From NCBI GenBank assembly GCA_023393635.1, contig JAEWKT010000012.1, positions 1 through 64,000 on the forward strand: a stretch of DNA of 64,000 nt, given 5' to 3'. The stretch comes from Pseudomonadota bacterium (GTDB lineage Bacteria; Pseudomonadota; Gammaproteobacteria; Pseudomonadales; Moraxellaceae). Positions 43,857-52,979 of this stretch are shown piece after piece; position 1 is the first letter of the stretch; every line of letters begins with the position of its first letter. The notes beneath the pieces are model-generated. The model ran no database searches and was not told the origin of the DNA. It worked only from the letters and a program-made list of their open reading frames with translations. The position numbers and the translations under genes are program-made.

Positions 43857-45389
43857 TTATATGCTCTCCTGGGTTAAGTGCTGTGAGGTCGGATTTTGCT
43901 TGGCAAGCGGGGCACGCTGTAAATGCCATTCGGTTTGTTGTTGGTATTGGTGCGCAACAGACAGCAATTGACCTTCCGACCAATAATTGCCAATCAGCTG
44001 CAAGCCAACGGGCAGATTTTTTTCATCCAGACCCACAGGAATACTTAAGGCAGGTAAGCCCGCCAGATTTGCACCCACAGTAAATAAGTCACTTAAATAT
44101 TCAAGGACAGGGTCAATTTGCATGCTAATAATACCAGCGGTTTCTGGCGTGGTAGGCCCTGCAATGATATCAACCTGTTCAAATGCTTTTAAAAAATCCT
44201 GTTGAATCAGGCGGCGGACTTTTTGTGCTTTGACATAATAGGCATCGTAATAACCCGCCGATAGCGCATAAGTACCAATTAAAATACGGCGCTGCACTTC
44301 ATCGCCAAAGCCCTCAGAACGTGAACGCTGATATAAATCGGTCAGGTCAGTTGGGTTTTCACAGCGGTAGCCATAGCGCACCCCGTCATAACGCGATAAA
44401 TTGCTGGAAGCTTCGGCAGGGGCAAGTAAATAATAAGTAGGAATAACTGATTCAGTGGTGCTTAAATCAATACTGACTAATGTCGCGCCCTGACTTTCAA
44501 GTTGTTTAAGTGAATCCTCGATGCAGGCTTTGACTTCAGCATCCAGTGCCAGATTATCAAAATACTGTTTGGGCAAGCCAATGCGCAGTCCTTTTAATGG
44601 CTGGTTAAGCTGTGACACATAATCATCTACTGGACGATCCACACTGGTGGAGTCCTTGGCATCATGACCTGCCATCACACCAAGCAAATAGGCACAGTCT
44701 TCTGCCGAGCGTGCCATCGGGCCTGCCTGATCAAAACTTGAGGCATAGGCAATCATGCCAAAACGGGAAACACGGCCATAAGTGGGCTTAATGCCAGTCA
44801 AGCCACAAAATGCCGCAGGTTGACGAATAGAACCACCTGTATCTGTCCCTGTGGCAAATGGGGCTAAATCGGCAGCAACGGCAGCCGCTGAACCACCTGA
44901 TGAGCCGCCTGGAATACGGTTGGTGTCCCAAGGGTTTTTGGTAGCGCCAAAATAGGATTTTTCATTGGTCGAGCCCATGGCAAATTCGTCCATGTTGACC
45001 TTGCCTAATGTGACCAATCCAGCATCCAGACATTTTTGCACCACGGTGGCATTGTAGGGAGCAATAAATGGATTTTTAGGGTCGCCCAGCATTTTAGACC
45101 CAGCAGTGGTTTTAATACCTTGCGTACAAAAAATATCTTTATGCGCCAGTGGAATACCCGTAAGCAGCTTAGCGTTACCGTTTTGGTGCGCTTGATCGGC
45201 TGCTTGTGCCTGAGCTAAAGCTTGTTGCTCGGTTACGGTAATATAGCTATTAATATGCGGGTCTAATGCGGCAATGCGCTGCAAATAGTGCTGGGTTAGC
45301 TCAACAGACGAAAATTTTTTGGCCGCCAAACCTTCGCTCAGCTGGCGTATACTGAACTGATGCAGCTCAGATGAATAATGATCGGTCAT
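43857..45389 (-). CDS. gatA: Asp-tRNA(Asn)/Glu-tRNA(Gln) amidotransferase subunit A
   Basis: Amidase-signature subunit that releases ammonia from glutamine for transamidation. The Ser-cisSer-Lys triad is visible: the lysine in GIPLAHKDIFCTQG, the cis-serine in NRIPGGSSGGSAAAVA and the nucleophile in GTDTGGSIRQPAAFCG, followed by GIKPTYGRVSRFGMIAYASS. At 510 residues it is slightly longer than E. coli-type relatives because of a C-terminal tail. The middle gene of gatC-gatA-gatB; gatC ends 88 bp upstream. Confidence 0.97.
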   Translation of the reverse strand: MTDHYSSELHQFSIRQLSEGLAAKKFSSVELTQHYLQRIAALDPHINSYITVTEQQALAQAQAADQAHQNGNAKLLTGIPLAHKDIFCTQGIKTTAGSKMLGDPKNPFIAPYNATVVQKCLDAGLVTLGKVNMDEFAMGSTNEKSYFGATKNPWDTNRIPGGSSGGSAAAVAADLAPFATGTDTGGSIRQPAAFCGLTGIKPTYGRVSRFGMIAYASSFDQAGPMARSAEDCAYLLGVMAGHDAKDSTSVDRPVDDYVSQLNQPLKGLRIGLPKQYFDNLALDAEVKACIEDSLKQLESQGATLVSIDLSTTESVIPTYYLLAPAEASSNLSRYDGVRYGYRCENPTDLTDLYQRSRSEGFGDEVQRRILIGTYALSAGYYDAYYVKAQKVRRLIQQDFLKAFEQVDIIAGPTTPETAGIISMQIDPVLEYLSDLFTVGANLAGLPALSIPVGLDEKNLPVGLQLIGNYWSEGQLLSVAHQYQQQTEWHLQRAPLAKQNPTSQHLTQESI

Positions 45390-45477
45390 AAGGTTTCAGA
45401 TATATTTTGTTAAAGAAAAAAATAAGAAATAATGAGTGTTCAAATGCAGTTCATTTGGCAACAAGTGCTTACTCAGC

Positions 45478-45792
45478 TTATTCAATAACGCGCGGTACCA
45501 AATACAGGCCATCCTGGGTTGCGGGTGCAACGGCTTGGTAAGCATCACGCTGATTGGTTTCACTGACCACATCATCACGCAGCGGCTGCGCATGGTCAAA
45601 CGGGCTTTTTAATGGCTCAACGCCAGTGGTATCAATGCTCTGCAAGGTCTGCATCAACAGTAAAATCCGATTAAGACTGCTTGCATGTTCGGCGGCTTTG
45701 GTTTCATCAATAGCCAAACGGCTTAAAATTGCAATTTGTTCGACGTCTTGTGCGGTCAATGCATCGCTGGTCTGGCTTGTGTTTGCTGACAT
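45478..45792 (-). CDS. gatC: Asp-tRNA(Asn)/Glu-tRNA(Gln) amidotransferase subunit C
   Basis: Small subunit of 104 residues that wraps around GatA and GatB. Typical layout: TAQDVEQIAILSRLAIDE at the start, LNRILLLMQTLQSIDTTGVEPL in the middle, LRDDVVSETNQRDAYQ and a C-terminal GLYLVPRVIE. The frame remains open for another 45 codons upstream, but family length and the alignment of the first helix favour the ATG at 45792. It is divergent from mreB; the 160 bp between them contains both promoters. Confidence 0.94.
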   Translation of the reverse strand: MSANTSQTSDALTAQDVEQIAILSRLAIDETKAAEHASSLNRILLLMQTLQSIDTTGVEPLKSPFDHAQPLRDDVVSETNQRDAYQAVAPATQDGLYLVPRVIE

Positions 45793-45950
45793 AAAAGCGT
45801 ACCCTGCATGGTCATAAAAATTCAGATTGCGGCACGTTATCATAAGATGCCGACTTGTCCAAATGGCTTGTCTAAATAATAGCATTTCGTTAAAGTTGCG
45901 TCCTTGCCTTTTCATCTCATTCGCCATCTATTTTTCTTCTGGAATGCCCT

Positions 45951-46991
45951 GTGATTTTAAAACGACTTTTTGGCCTGTTTTCATCTGATCTAGCCATTGA
46001 TCTTGGTACAGCAAATACACTGATTTATGTTCCTGGCCGGGGCATTGTGTTAGACGAACCGACAGTTGTAGCGATCCGTCATAGTGGCTCCAACAAAACA
46101 GTAGCGGCTGTAGGCATTGATGCAAAACAAATGTTGGGCCGTACCCCTGCCAATATCTCTGCAATTCGGCCTTTAAAGGATGGCGTTATTGCTGACTTTG
46201 AAGTCACCGAAACCATGTTGCAGCATTTTATTCAAAAAGTGCATGAAAAACGCTTATTGCCACCGACCCCGCGTGTAGTGGTGTGTGTGCCGTGCAAATC
46301 AACGCTGGTTGAACGCCGTGCCATTCGCGAGGCCGTGCTACAGGCAGGCGCGCGTGATGTGCGTTTAATTGAAGAGCCAATGGCGGCTGCAATTGGGGCA
46401 GGCATGCCCGTTGAGCAAGCTTGTGGTTCAATGGTGGTCGATGTTGGTGGCGGTACGACTGAAATTGCCATTATTTCCCTGTCAGGCTGTGTGTATTCAG
46501 ATTCCTTACGCATCGGTGGCGATATTTTTGATGAGCAGCTTATTAACTATGTGCGTAAAGCGCATGGTTGCGTGATTGGTGAAACGACTGCCGAGCGTAT
46601 TAAGCAAGAAGTTGGCATGGCCTATGCTGATGGCACCGTACTGGAAATTGAAGTGCGCGGCCGTAATCTGGCTGAAGGTGTGCCACGCTCCTTTGTGATT
46701 AATTCTGAAGAAGTACTTACTGCCATTTCTGATCCGCTATCAAGTATTGTGAGCGCGGTGAAAACTGCATTAGAGCAAACCCCACCTGAGTTATCGGCTG
46801 ATATTGCTGAGCGCGGTATCGTGCTGACTGGCGGTGGTGCATTATTGCGTAATTTAGATAAGTTACTTTCTCAGGAAACTGGCTTGCCTGTGATGGTGGC
46901 TGAAGATCCTTTGACCTGTGTAACCCGCGGTGGTGGCAAGGTATTGGAATACTTTGATAATCCAAATTATGACATGTTGTTTGTGGGTTAA
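45951..46991 (+). CDS. mreB: Rod-shape actin homologue MreB
   Basis: ATP-binding bacterial actin that positions the elongation machinery along the cell. Landmarks: DLAIDLGTANTLIYV (phosphate 1), PRVVVCVPCKSTLVERRA, the MVVDVGGGTTEIAII phosphate-2 loop, and VLTGGGALLRNLDKLLSQETG (adenosine site). The N-terminal membrane-binding stretch MILKRLFGLFSSD is present. Length of 346 is standard. The start is GTG at 45951, after CTGGAATGCCC. First gene of mreB-mreC-mreD; expected organism is rod-shaped or coccobacillary. Confidence 0.97.
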   Translation: MILKRLFGLFSSDLAIDLGTANTLIYVPGRGIVLDEPTVVAIRHSGSNKTVAAVGIDAKQMLGRTPANISAIRPLKDGVIADFEVTETMLQHFIQKVHEKRLLPPTPRVVVCVPCKSTLVERRAIREAVLQAGARDVRLIEEPMAAAIGAGMPVEQACGSMVVDVGGGTTEIAIISLSGCVYSDSLRIGGDIFDEQLINYVRKAHGCVIGETTAERIKQEVGMAYADGTVLEIEVRGRNLAEGVPRSFVINSEEVLTAISDPLSSIVSAVKTALEQTPPELSADIAERGIVLTGGGALLRNLDKLLSQETGLPVMVAEDPLTCVTRGGGKVLEYFDNPNYDMLFVG

Positions 46992-47021
46992 TCCATTTTG
47001 TCCAATCAATAGGCGGTTGCG

Positions 47022-47879
47022 GTGCAGTCCAATATTTTTAGCCGTCAGCCGCCAGCTTTTCGTTCATTCGCGCTGGCACTGATTGCCTGTCTGGCATTAA
47101 TGTTTATTAATTGGCGTTATGAGCATTTGGTGCTACCGCTACGTGCTGTGGTGCATCAGGCATTTAATCCCATTTATGCGGTGGCTAATTATCCAGTGCT
47201 GTCTGGGGACTGGTTTCGCCAGCAAAGCAAATCAGAAGATCAGTTACGCCGTGAAAATACTGCCATGCGTGCTGAGCTATTGCAGGCGCGTGTGCGTTTA
47301 CAAAAACTGGCCGAGCTGTCTGCTGAAAATACCCGATTACGTGGCTTGCTCAATACCCCGCTCATCATTGATGGTCGTATGCTGATTAGTGAAATTATTG
47401 GCACCGATACCGACCCATTAAGACAAATTTTAGTCATCAATAAAGGCAGTCTGGATCAGGTCAAGCTGGGGCAAACCATTTTGGATGACAAAGGGATCAT
47501 GGGACAGGTGATTAACGTTTATCCGCATAGTTCACGCGTCATGCTACTATCTGATAAAGAACATGCCCTGTCTGTGCGGATTGAGCGCACTGGCGTACGG
47601 GGCATTGTGTCTGGTACTGGTGATAGCACGCGCTTAAGCATGCAATATGTGCCCAACACGGCTGATATTCAAATTGGTGATCGCTTAATTAGTTCAGGAC
47701 TGGGCGAGCAGTTTCCAGCAGGTTATCCCGTAGGGACAGTCAGTCGTGTACAACGGCATGGCAGTGGTGAGTTTGCCACTATTGATATTCGTCCTGCTGC
47801 CCAATTGCAAGGTGGCCATCATGTGGTGTTGCTGTTTTCAGCACCGTTAGCGCAGGAACAGCCCTATGCCGCCCCGTGA
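47022..47879 (+). CDS. mreC: Rod-shape protein MreC
   Basis: Periplasmic scaffold anchored by one N-terminal helix (about residues 15-32), linking MreB to penicillin-binding protein 2. A short coiled coil (about 70-110; QLRRENTAMRAELLQARVRL without its end) precedes the beta domain with the family pattern GIMGQVINVYPHSSRVMLLSD, later GIVSGTGDSTRLSM and GDRLISSGLGEQFPAGYPVG. The start is GTG at 47022 after AGGCGG. Length of 285 is typical. It overlaps mreD by 14 bp. Confidence 0.95.
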   Translation: MQSNIFSRQPPAFRSFALALIACLALMFINWRYEHLVLPLRAVVHQAFNPIYAVANYPVLSGDWFRQQSKSEDQLRRENTAMRAELLQARVRLQKLAELSAENTRLRGLLNTPLIIDGRMLISEIIGTDTDPLRQILVINKGSLDQVKLGQTILDDKGIMGQVINVYPHSSRVMLLSDKEHALSVRIERTGVRGIVSGTGDSTRLSMQYVPNTADIQIGDRLISSGLGEQFPAGYPVGTVSRVQRHGSGEFATIDIRPAAQLQGGHHVVLLFSAPLAQEQPYAAP

Positions 47880-48384
47880 TTACGCTGGTAGTTTAAATTT
47901 GAGTTCTCGCGGCAGTAAAATGCGTGACCCACTCATTGCCATTGTACTTAGTATTGTGATTGCATCAATATTGATGGTGTATCCTTTACCCTATGTTGCT
48001 GCGGCCTGGCGTCCATTATTTTTTTTAATGCTGACGCTGTTTTGGGTGTTGTGCCAGCCTGCATGGTGTGGCATCTGGTTTGCTTTTTTTCTCGGCCTGG
48101 CGTCTGATTTTATGCTGGATGCCATGCTCGGCCAATATGCCTTGAGTTTTGTGGTGGTGGCATTTTTGGCGCGTTACTTTACCAGCAACAAGCGCGTACT
48201 GACTTTTACTAATTTATGGATTGTGGTGGCCGCTGCATTGTTTTTGCATTTGCTGATTCAGCTTTTTTTGCAGGAAATGGCAGGCATCCAGTTTTCTATT
48301 CTTAAGCACTGGCAACCTTTATGGAGCAGCCTTGCCATTTGGCCAGTCATTTATATGTTATTAAAACCATGGCGTGAATCTTAA
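47866..48384 (+). CDS. mreD: Rod-shape protein MreD
   Basis: Inner-membrane protein of 172 residues with five to six helices from about residue 22 to 165, completing the MreBCD elongation complex. The conserved segment WRPLFFLMLTLFWVLCQP, then GLASDFMLDAMLGQYALSF, matches Moraxellaceae MreD. The start at 47866 overlaps the end of mreC; a second ATG at 47920 would drop 18 residues of hydrophilic leader and is a reasonable alternative. Third gene of the operon. Confidence 0.92.
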   Translation: MPPRDYAGSLNLSSRGSKMRDPLIAIVLSIVIASILMVYPLPYVAAAWRPLFFLMLTLFWVLCQPAWCGIWFAFFLGLASDFMLDAMLGQYALSFVVVAFLARYFTSNKRVLTFTNLWIVVAAALFLHLLIQLFLQEMAGIQFSILKHWQPLWSSLAIWPVIYMLLKPWRES

Positions 48385-48511
48385 GTGCTATATAGTCTAA
48401 AGTAACAGCAGTGTCGCAACGCCTTAAACGCAGGGCAGTATTATTTAGGCCACCGCGCAGTAACAAGTGAGTCACCGCTTAAACAAATTGATGAATTCGA
48501 TGGAACATAGA

Positions 48512-49075
48512 ATGCAACAACACATTATTTTGGCATCCAGCTCACCACGCCGACATGAATTATTGCAGCAAGTGGGCATTGAGTTTGAAGTTAACAGTCT
48601 TGAAATTGATGAAAGTCCGCATTTGCATGAGGCACCTGCAGATTATGTGGTGCGACTGGCGATTGAAAAAGCTCAGGCTGCCATTGCGCAACTTGCGCCT
48701 GATACCATTGTGATTGCCGCCGATACCACCGTTACCATTGATGGACAAATATTGGGTAAACCTGCCAATCAAGCTGAGGCGTTTGCCATGTGGCAGCGTT
48801 TATCTGGCCGTGACCATTTTGTCATGACAGGCGTGGCGGTTGCCAAAAACCAGACAGTGTTGCATCGCCGTGTCACCACTGAAGTGCATTTTGCCCACTT
48901 AACGCAGGCTGATATGCAGGCGTACTGGCAAACAGGCGAGCCTATTGGTAAAGCAGGTGGCTATGCCATTCAGGGAAAGGGTGCTGCATTTATTCCCAAA
49001 ATTCAGGGCAGCTATAGTAATGTGGTTGGCTTGCCTATCTTTGAAACACTCGACCTACTTAAAGAAATTCAATAA
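48512..49075 (+). CDS. Maf nucleotide pyrophosphatase (YhdE type)
   Basis: Hydrolyses dTTP, UTP and modified pyrimidine triphosphates; a house-cleaning enzyme. The N-terminal LASSSPRRHELL is the Maf phosphate-binding signature, followed by ADTTVTIDGQILGKP, LSGRDHFVMTGVAV, GYAIQGKGAAFI and SYSNVVGLPIFE, with the catalytic Asp in IAADTTV. The start is ATG 48512, nine bases after GGAA, which aligns with the family; a longer GTG-initiated frame from 48467 adds 15 residues before the conserved start and is less likely. Located between mreD and rng as in many gammaproteobacteria. Confidence 0.93.
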   Translation: MQQHIILASSSPRRHELLQQVGIEFEVNSLEIDESPHLHEAPADYVVRLAIEKAQAAIAQLAPDTIVIAADTTVTIDGQILGKPANQAEAFAMWQRLSGRDHFVMTGVAVAKNQTVLHRRVTTEVHFAHLTQADMQAYWQTGEPIGKAGGYAIQGKGAAFIPKIQGSYSNVVGLPIFETLDLLKEIQ

Positions 49076-49228
49076 TTTAGTATCTTATTACTAGGCTTAT
49101 TTTTAGTGGACTTCTTGCATCAATATTTTAAAGCCCTCTAAATCTCTCTGCTTGGGGAGTTATGAAAGAAGTCTATTCTCTACATTACATCATTTATTTT
49201 TACCTTAAAGAACATGCTGGAAAATACC

Positions 49229-50683
49229 ATGACAGAAGAGCTTTTGATTAACATCACGCCAATGGAATGCCGTGTTGCACTCATTGAAAATGGTGTTGTA
49301 CAAGAGCTGTTTGTAGAGCGCACTGCACGCCGTGGTTTGGTGGGCAATATTTATAACGGCAAGGTGGTGCGCGTACTTCCTGGTATGCAGGCAGCCTTTG
49401 TTGAAATTGGCTTATCGCGTACTGCATTTTTGCACATCAATGACATGATCTGGCCACGGCAAAAAGAAACGCCCAATGTATTTGAGCTATTGCATGCAGG
49501 GCAGCAGATTACCGTTCAGGTGATGAAAGACATGCTGGGTAGCAAAGGCGCACGGCTGAGCACCGATTTATCGATTCCCTCACGTTATCTGGTGCTGATG
49601 CCTTATGGCCATCATACGGGCATTAGTCAGCGCATTGAGCAAGACGAAGAACGCGAGCGCCTAAAAACCTTAATTGAAGAGATTCAGGCCACCTGCAAAT
49701 TGCCAGGCAGTTTGATTGTGCGTACTGCTGCTGAAGGGGTGAGCCGTGAAGCTCTGGAACAGGATGTACGTTATTTGGGGCGTTTATGGGAATATATCCA
49801 GCGGCAACAAAAACAAGTGCCTGCACCAGGCTTAATTTTTGAAGAGCTACCGCTACCACGACGTATTGTGCGTGATTTAGCCAGCGAGCGCACCACCAAA
49901 ATTTATGTCGATTCACGTGAAATTTATAGCAAGATCAGCGGCTTTGTAGAAGAATTTGTACCATTGATGAAAGACCGTTTATACCACTATCCAGGTGAGC
50001 GGCCATTGTTTGACTTATACAATGTGGAAGATGACTTGCAAAAAGCCCTGCAAGCGCGTGTGGCATTAAAGTCTGGTGGTTATTTGATGATTGACCAAAC
50101 TGAAGCCATGACCACCGTGGATGTGAACACAGGCTCATTTGTGGGTGGTCGATCCTTGGAAGATACGGTTTATAAAACCAATCTGGAAGCCACGCATGTG
50201 ATTGCGCGTCAGCTTCGACTGCGTAATCTAGGCGGCATTATTATTATTGACTTCATTGACATGCAGGAACAAGCGCATCGTGAAGAAGTGATGAAGTCAC
50301 TGGAAAAAATGCTGGAACGCGATCATGCCAAAACCAAGATTACCCAGGTATCCGAGCTGGGCTTGGTGGAAATGACCCGTAAGCGAACGCGCGAATCACT
50401 GGGTAATTTGCTGTGCGAGCCATGCCCAATTTGTCAGGGCAAGGGTTATGTCAAAACTGCCGAAACGGTCTGCTTTGAAATTTTTAGGGAAATTCTACGT
50501 TGTGCCCGTGCTTACGAGTCACCACAAGGCTATACCGTGGTGGCCAACCCTGCCATTATTGATCGCTTGCTATCTACTGAGGCCACGGCGGTGGCCGACC
50601 TTGAGCATTTCATTGATCGTGTGATTAAGTTTCAGGTAGAAAATTTATATACTCAGGAACAGTATGATATTGTTTTAATTTAA
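49229..50683 (+). CDS. rng: Ribonuclease G
   Basis: Endoribonuclease that matures the 16S rRNA 5' end and degrades some mRNAs. The S1-like domain starts ELLINITPMECRVALIENG, with RRGLVGNIYNGKVVRVLPGM. The catalytic core has DQTEAMTTVDVNTGSFVG with the metal-binding aspartate, GGIIIIDFIDM, and the zinc-link CEPCPICQGKGYVK. Length of 484 residues from the ATG at 49229 fits E. coli RNase G (489); an in-frame ATG five codons upstream is also possible. It is the last gene of the mre-maf-rng block. Confidence 0.96.
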   Translation: MTEELLINITPMECRVALIENGVVQELFVERTARRGLVGNIYNGKVVRVLPGMQAAFVEIGLSRTAFLHINDMIWPRQKETPNVFELLHAGQQITVQVMKDMLGSKGARLSTDLSIPSRYLVLMPYGHHTGISQRIEQDEERERLKTLIEEIQATCKLPGSLIVRTAAEGVSREALEQDVRYLGRLWEYIQRQQKQVPAPGLIFEELPLPRRIVRDLASERTTKIYVDSREIYSKISGFVEEFVPLMKDRLYHYPGERPLFDLYNVEDDLQKALQARVALKSGGYLMIDQTEAMTTVDVNTGSFVGGRSLEDTVYKTNLEATHVIARQLRLRNLGGIIIIDFIDMQEQAHREEVMKSLEKMLERDHAKTKITQVSELGLVEMTRKRTRESLGNLLCEPCPICQGKGYVKTAETVCFEIFREILRCARAYESPQGYTVVANPAIIDRLLSTEATAVADLEHFIDRVIKFQVENLYTQEQYDIVLI

Positions 50684-50716
50684 TAAATTTTTTCGAATAA
50701 GCCCTGAAGTGTTATA

Positions 50717-50745
50717 TATCCTTACATAATATAAGGGATTTTTAT
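50717..50745 (+). terminator. Intrinsic terminator after rng
   Basis: ATCCTTA and TAAGGGAT pair with one bulge around a short AT loop, followed by TTTTTATT. It lies about 35 bp after the rng stop. Confidence 0.65.
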
Positions 50746-50820
50746 TAACCTCATGCAGTGTGCGTTTTATACTAAACCTGTAGCCAACGACCCTTTCACG
50801 TCTGCTAGCGAGGTAACAGT

Positions 50821-51000
50821 ATGAACGCACAAACTAAGGCCTTTGACGATTTAAGCAATATACAGGCTGCTCATGTTGATCATGCAGGATATATGATTGG
50901 CGAGCACGGTAAAGCCCTTAAAATTACTGAAGCAATGATTAAAAATGCCTGCCTTGAGTTAAAAGCCCGTTGTCATTTGCCTAGTCCATTAAAACGCTAA
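50821..51000 (+). CDS. Small orphan protein, 59 residues
   Basis: ATG at 50821 is preceded by an excellent ribosome-binding site (GAGGTAACAGT). The product is a hydrophilic 59-residue protein, probably mostly helical, with two cysteines in its C-terminal third (KNACLELKARCHLPSP) and a mildly basic end. No family is recognised, and it has no signal peptide or membrane segment. It sits between the rng terminator and the convergent birA-coaX pair, so it has its own promoter. The codon use resembles the neighbouring genes, which supports a real gene. Confidence 0.65.
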   Translation: MNAQTKAFDDLSNIQAAHVDHAGYMIGEHGKALKITEAMIKNACLELKARCHLPSPLKR

Positions 51001-51095
51001 ATTTTTTGATCACTCACCGCTACGCTTAACAAACCGAAGTATTGCAGTACTCATTGATTCTAAAACGACTTACTTTAAAAGACTGGCTCTCATTT

Positions 51096-51839
51096 TTAGT
51101 CTGTATGTTCAAAAAACCGCATTAAACCTTTTAGTAGTAAATCTGGCTCTAAGGTTAAGTCGGTTTTTTGTTGTAGAAAGCCTGCAAAAATAGCGGCATC
51201 TCCGCCTGTAAGCACCAATTTGCGTGCAGGATTATGGAGAATAATTTTTTCAATCGCGCCCAGTAAGCCCAATAAAATACCATGATGCACGGCGTCACTG
51301 GTGTTACGCCCAGGATACAAGTCACTAAAGGCTTGATCAGGGATTTTAATGCCTTTGGTGCCCTGGGTGAGTGAATCACGCTGCAAATACAGGCTCGGCA
51401 AAATATAACCACCCAAGTGCTGATTATCATCAAGTAAATCAATGGTAAGCGCAGTGCCACAACCTAAAATACAATATTGTTGCTGTTGTCCTGCCAGTGC
51501 CAAAACCTGTAGCCAACGGTCAATCCCAAGTTGTGCAGGGTTGTCATAACCTGCTTGCAGCCCATGATGGCTTGCTTTTACTGTGGCAAAACGAATGGGG
51601 ACATTCAGGCGGCTTAACGTGTGCTGGACGCGCTGATTAGACACGTCATCAAGTACTGATGAAATGCCAATTTCATGCGGGGAAAACTGGCTTAAGCGGT
51701 CAACCAGACCCAGCAATAAATCAGCAGGCGATTGCAAATGCAGCTCAGCACCGTTGGCTTGCATATTGCCATCGACAGTGAGCCAGTATTTCAAGCGGGT
51801 ATTGCCAATATCTAACCAAAGCTGGCGCATGGGACTCAC
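51096..51839 (-). CDS. coaX: Type III pantothenate kinase
   Basis: First step of coenzyme A synthesis, phosphorylating pantothenate. Motifs: WLDIGNTRLKYW (phosphate loop, D-x-G-N-T), the substrate block PAQLGIDRWLQVLAL, GCGTALTIDLLD and, late, LVLTGGDAAIF. It belongs to the ASKHA superfamily and needs a monovalent cation; it is the only CoA kinase seen in the window. The GTG at 51839 overlaps the birA stop as GTGA, suggesting coupling; ATG at 51830 is an alternative. Length of 247 residues is standard. Confidence 0.93.
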   Translation of the reverse strand: MSPMRQLWLDIGNTRLKYWLTVDGNMQANGAELHLQSPADLLLGLVDRLSQFSPHEIGISSVLDDVSNQRVQHTLSRLNVPIRFATVKASHHGLQAGYDNPAQLGIDRWLQVLALAGQQQQYCILGCGTALTIDLLDDNQHLGGYILPSLYLQRDSLTQGTKGIKIPDQAFSDLYPGRNTSDAVHHGILLGLLGAIEKIILHNPARKLVLTGGDAAIFAGFLQQKTDLTLEPDLLLKGLMRFFEHTD

Positions 51840-52693
51840 TTCTCAGACAACGGACGCACTTGCCCACTATAAATTATTTTTACGCCTTCTGGGCTATCTA
51901 ACTGTAATGCCCCATCAGGTTGAATGCCCATGACGGTACCCTGAATATCAGGCTGTGCTGGATTGGACACCACCACAGCTTGCTGAAATAATGCATCAAA
52001 ACTGGCAAAACGAACAGGCAACTCAAAACTGCCTTGCTCAAAGGTTTTGCAGGCGTGTATTAAGGCAAACGTGGTTTGAATGGCCAATTCCAGTGTGTCT
52101 ACAGGTTCATTTAAAATAGTGCCAAGGTCAGTCACTGCCTGACTTTCTACCCGATCAGGCATGGGGGTTAAATTTAGCCCTACGCCAATAACAACTCGAT
52201 GATCAGATAATGGCTCAATTAAAATACCGCCCCATTTGGCTTGATTAAAATATAGATCATTGGGCCATTTCACCGTTAAGCCCGCATGTTGCTGAAACAA
52301 CGGCATAGTCACCAGACTTAAAGCAGCCTCTAACGCCAAACGTCCACTTAAAGGATGCTGAAGTGTCCACAGCAATGACAAATACAAATTCCCTTCAGGA
52401 GAATACCACTGGCGTCCAGCTTGACCGCGTCCAGCAGTTTGTTCATTACTTAAGATTAAGGCACAAGGCGCATCAAGCTGTTTGATTGCATCATTGGTAG
52501 AGCTAATGGTATTTAACCAGTAAACGTGATCTAGCGTGGTTAAGCCACGATATTTCAGGCTAGCACGTAAAAGATGCACGCGCTCATCTTGCTGCATTTG
52601 TACCAAGCTGCTACTGCTTGGCAAGCAGGGTGATGTCGCTTCTTGTGCAGCTTTTTGCAGCGCGTGTGATAGCAATGATTCATTGTTAGCCAT
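51836..52693 (-). CDS. birA: Biotin-[acetyl-CoA-carboxylase] ligase without DNA-binding domain
   Basis: Attaches biotin to the AccB carrier domain. Catalytic motifs: SSTNDAIK, EQTAGRGQAGRQWYSPEGNLYLS split around the biotinyl-AMP loop (GRGQAGRQW), VKWPNDLYF with the key lysine, and GGILIE. The C-terminal SH3-like cap ends in SEK. The N-terminal ~70 residues have no visible helix-turn-helix, so this enzyme is probably a ligase only, not the BirA repressor. The start is ATG 52693, giving 285 residues; the frame can extend 16 codons upstream. coaX overlaps its stop by four bases. Confidence 0.9.
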   Translation of the reverse strand: MANNESLLSHALQKAAQEATSPCLPSSSSLVQMQQDERVHLLRASLKYRGLTTLDHVYWLNTISSTNDAIKQLDAPCALILSNEQTAGRGQAGRQWYSPEGNLYLSLLWTLQHPLSGRLALEAALSLVTMPLFQQHAGLTVKWPNDLYFNQAKWGGILIEPLSDHRVVIGVGLNLTPMPDRVESQAVTDLGTILNEPVDTLELAIQTTFALIHACKTFEQGSFELPVRFASFDALFQQAVVVSNPAQPDIQGTVMGIQPDGALQLDSPEGVKIIYSGQVRPLSEK

Positions 52694-52868
52694 GATGACT
52701 AAACCCTGAAAAGACAGTAGCCTATAGGTTGGATTAGGCATTACCGACTGTCAAGCTTTCACTTTTTGTCTTTTGATGGCTAAAGATTAGGTCAGAGGTA
52801 ATGTGGTTTTTATTAAAAATACAGTTTTTTTGCATGCTCAGTATGCTAAATATTTAAAACAATGTAGA

Positions 52869-52881
52869 ATTGTCCGACAAT
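52869..52881. promoter_or_regulatory. Palindromic candidate operator upstream of the GntR gene
   Basis: ATTGTCCGACAAT is a perfect 6-1-6 palindrome. TTGTnnnACAA-type sites are the normal binding sites of FadR-subfamily GntR regulators. It lies 99 bp before the regulator's ATG in the divergent region with birA, fitting autoregulation. Confidence 0.55.
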
Positions 52882-52979
52882 ACTAATTCTTGTGCGGAAA
52901 AAGTTTGTTATACCAACAGCGGCTTTGGGACAAATAACCACATTAGTTTTTTTATCATAACAATAGATTGGGTATCACC

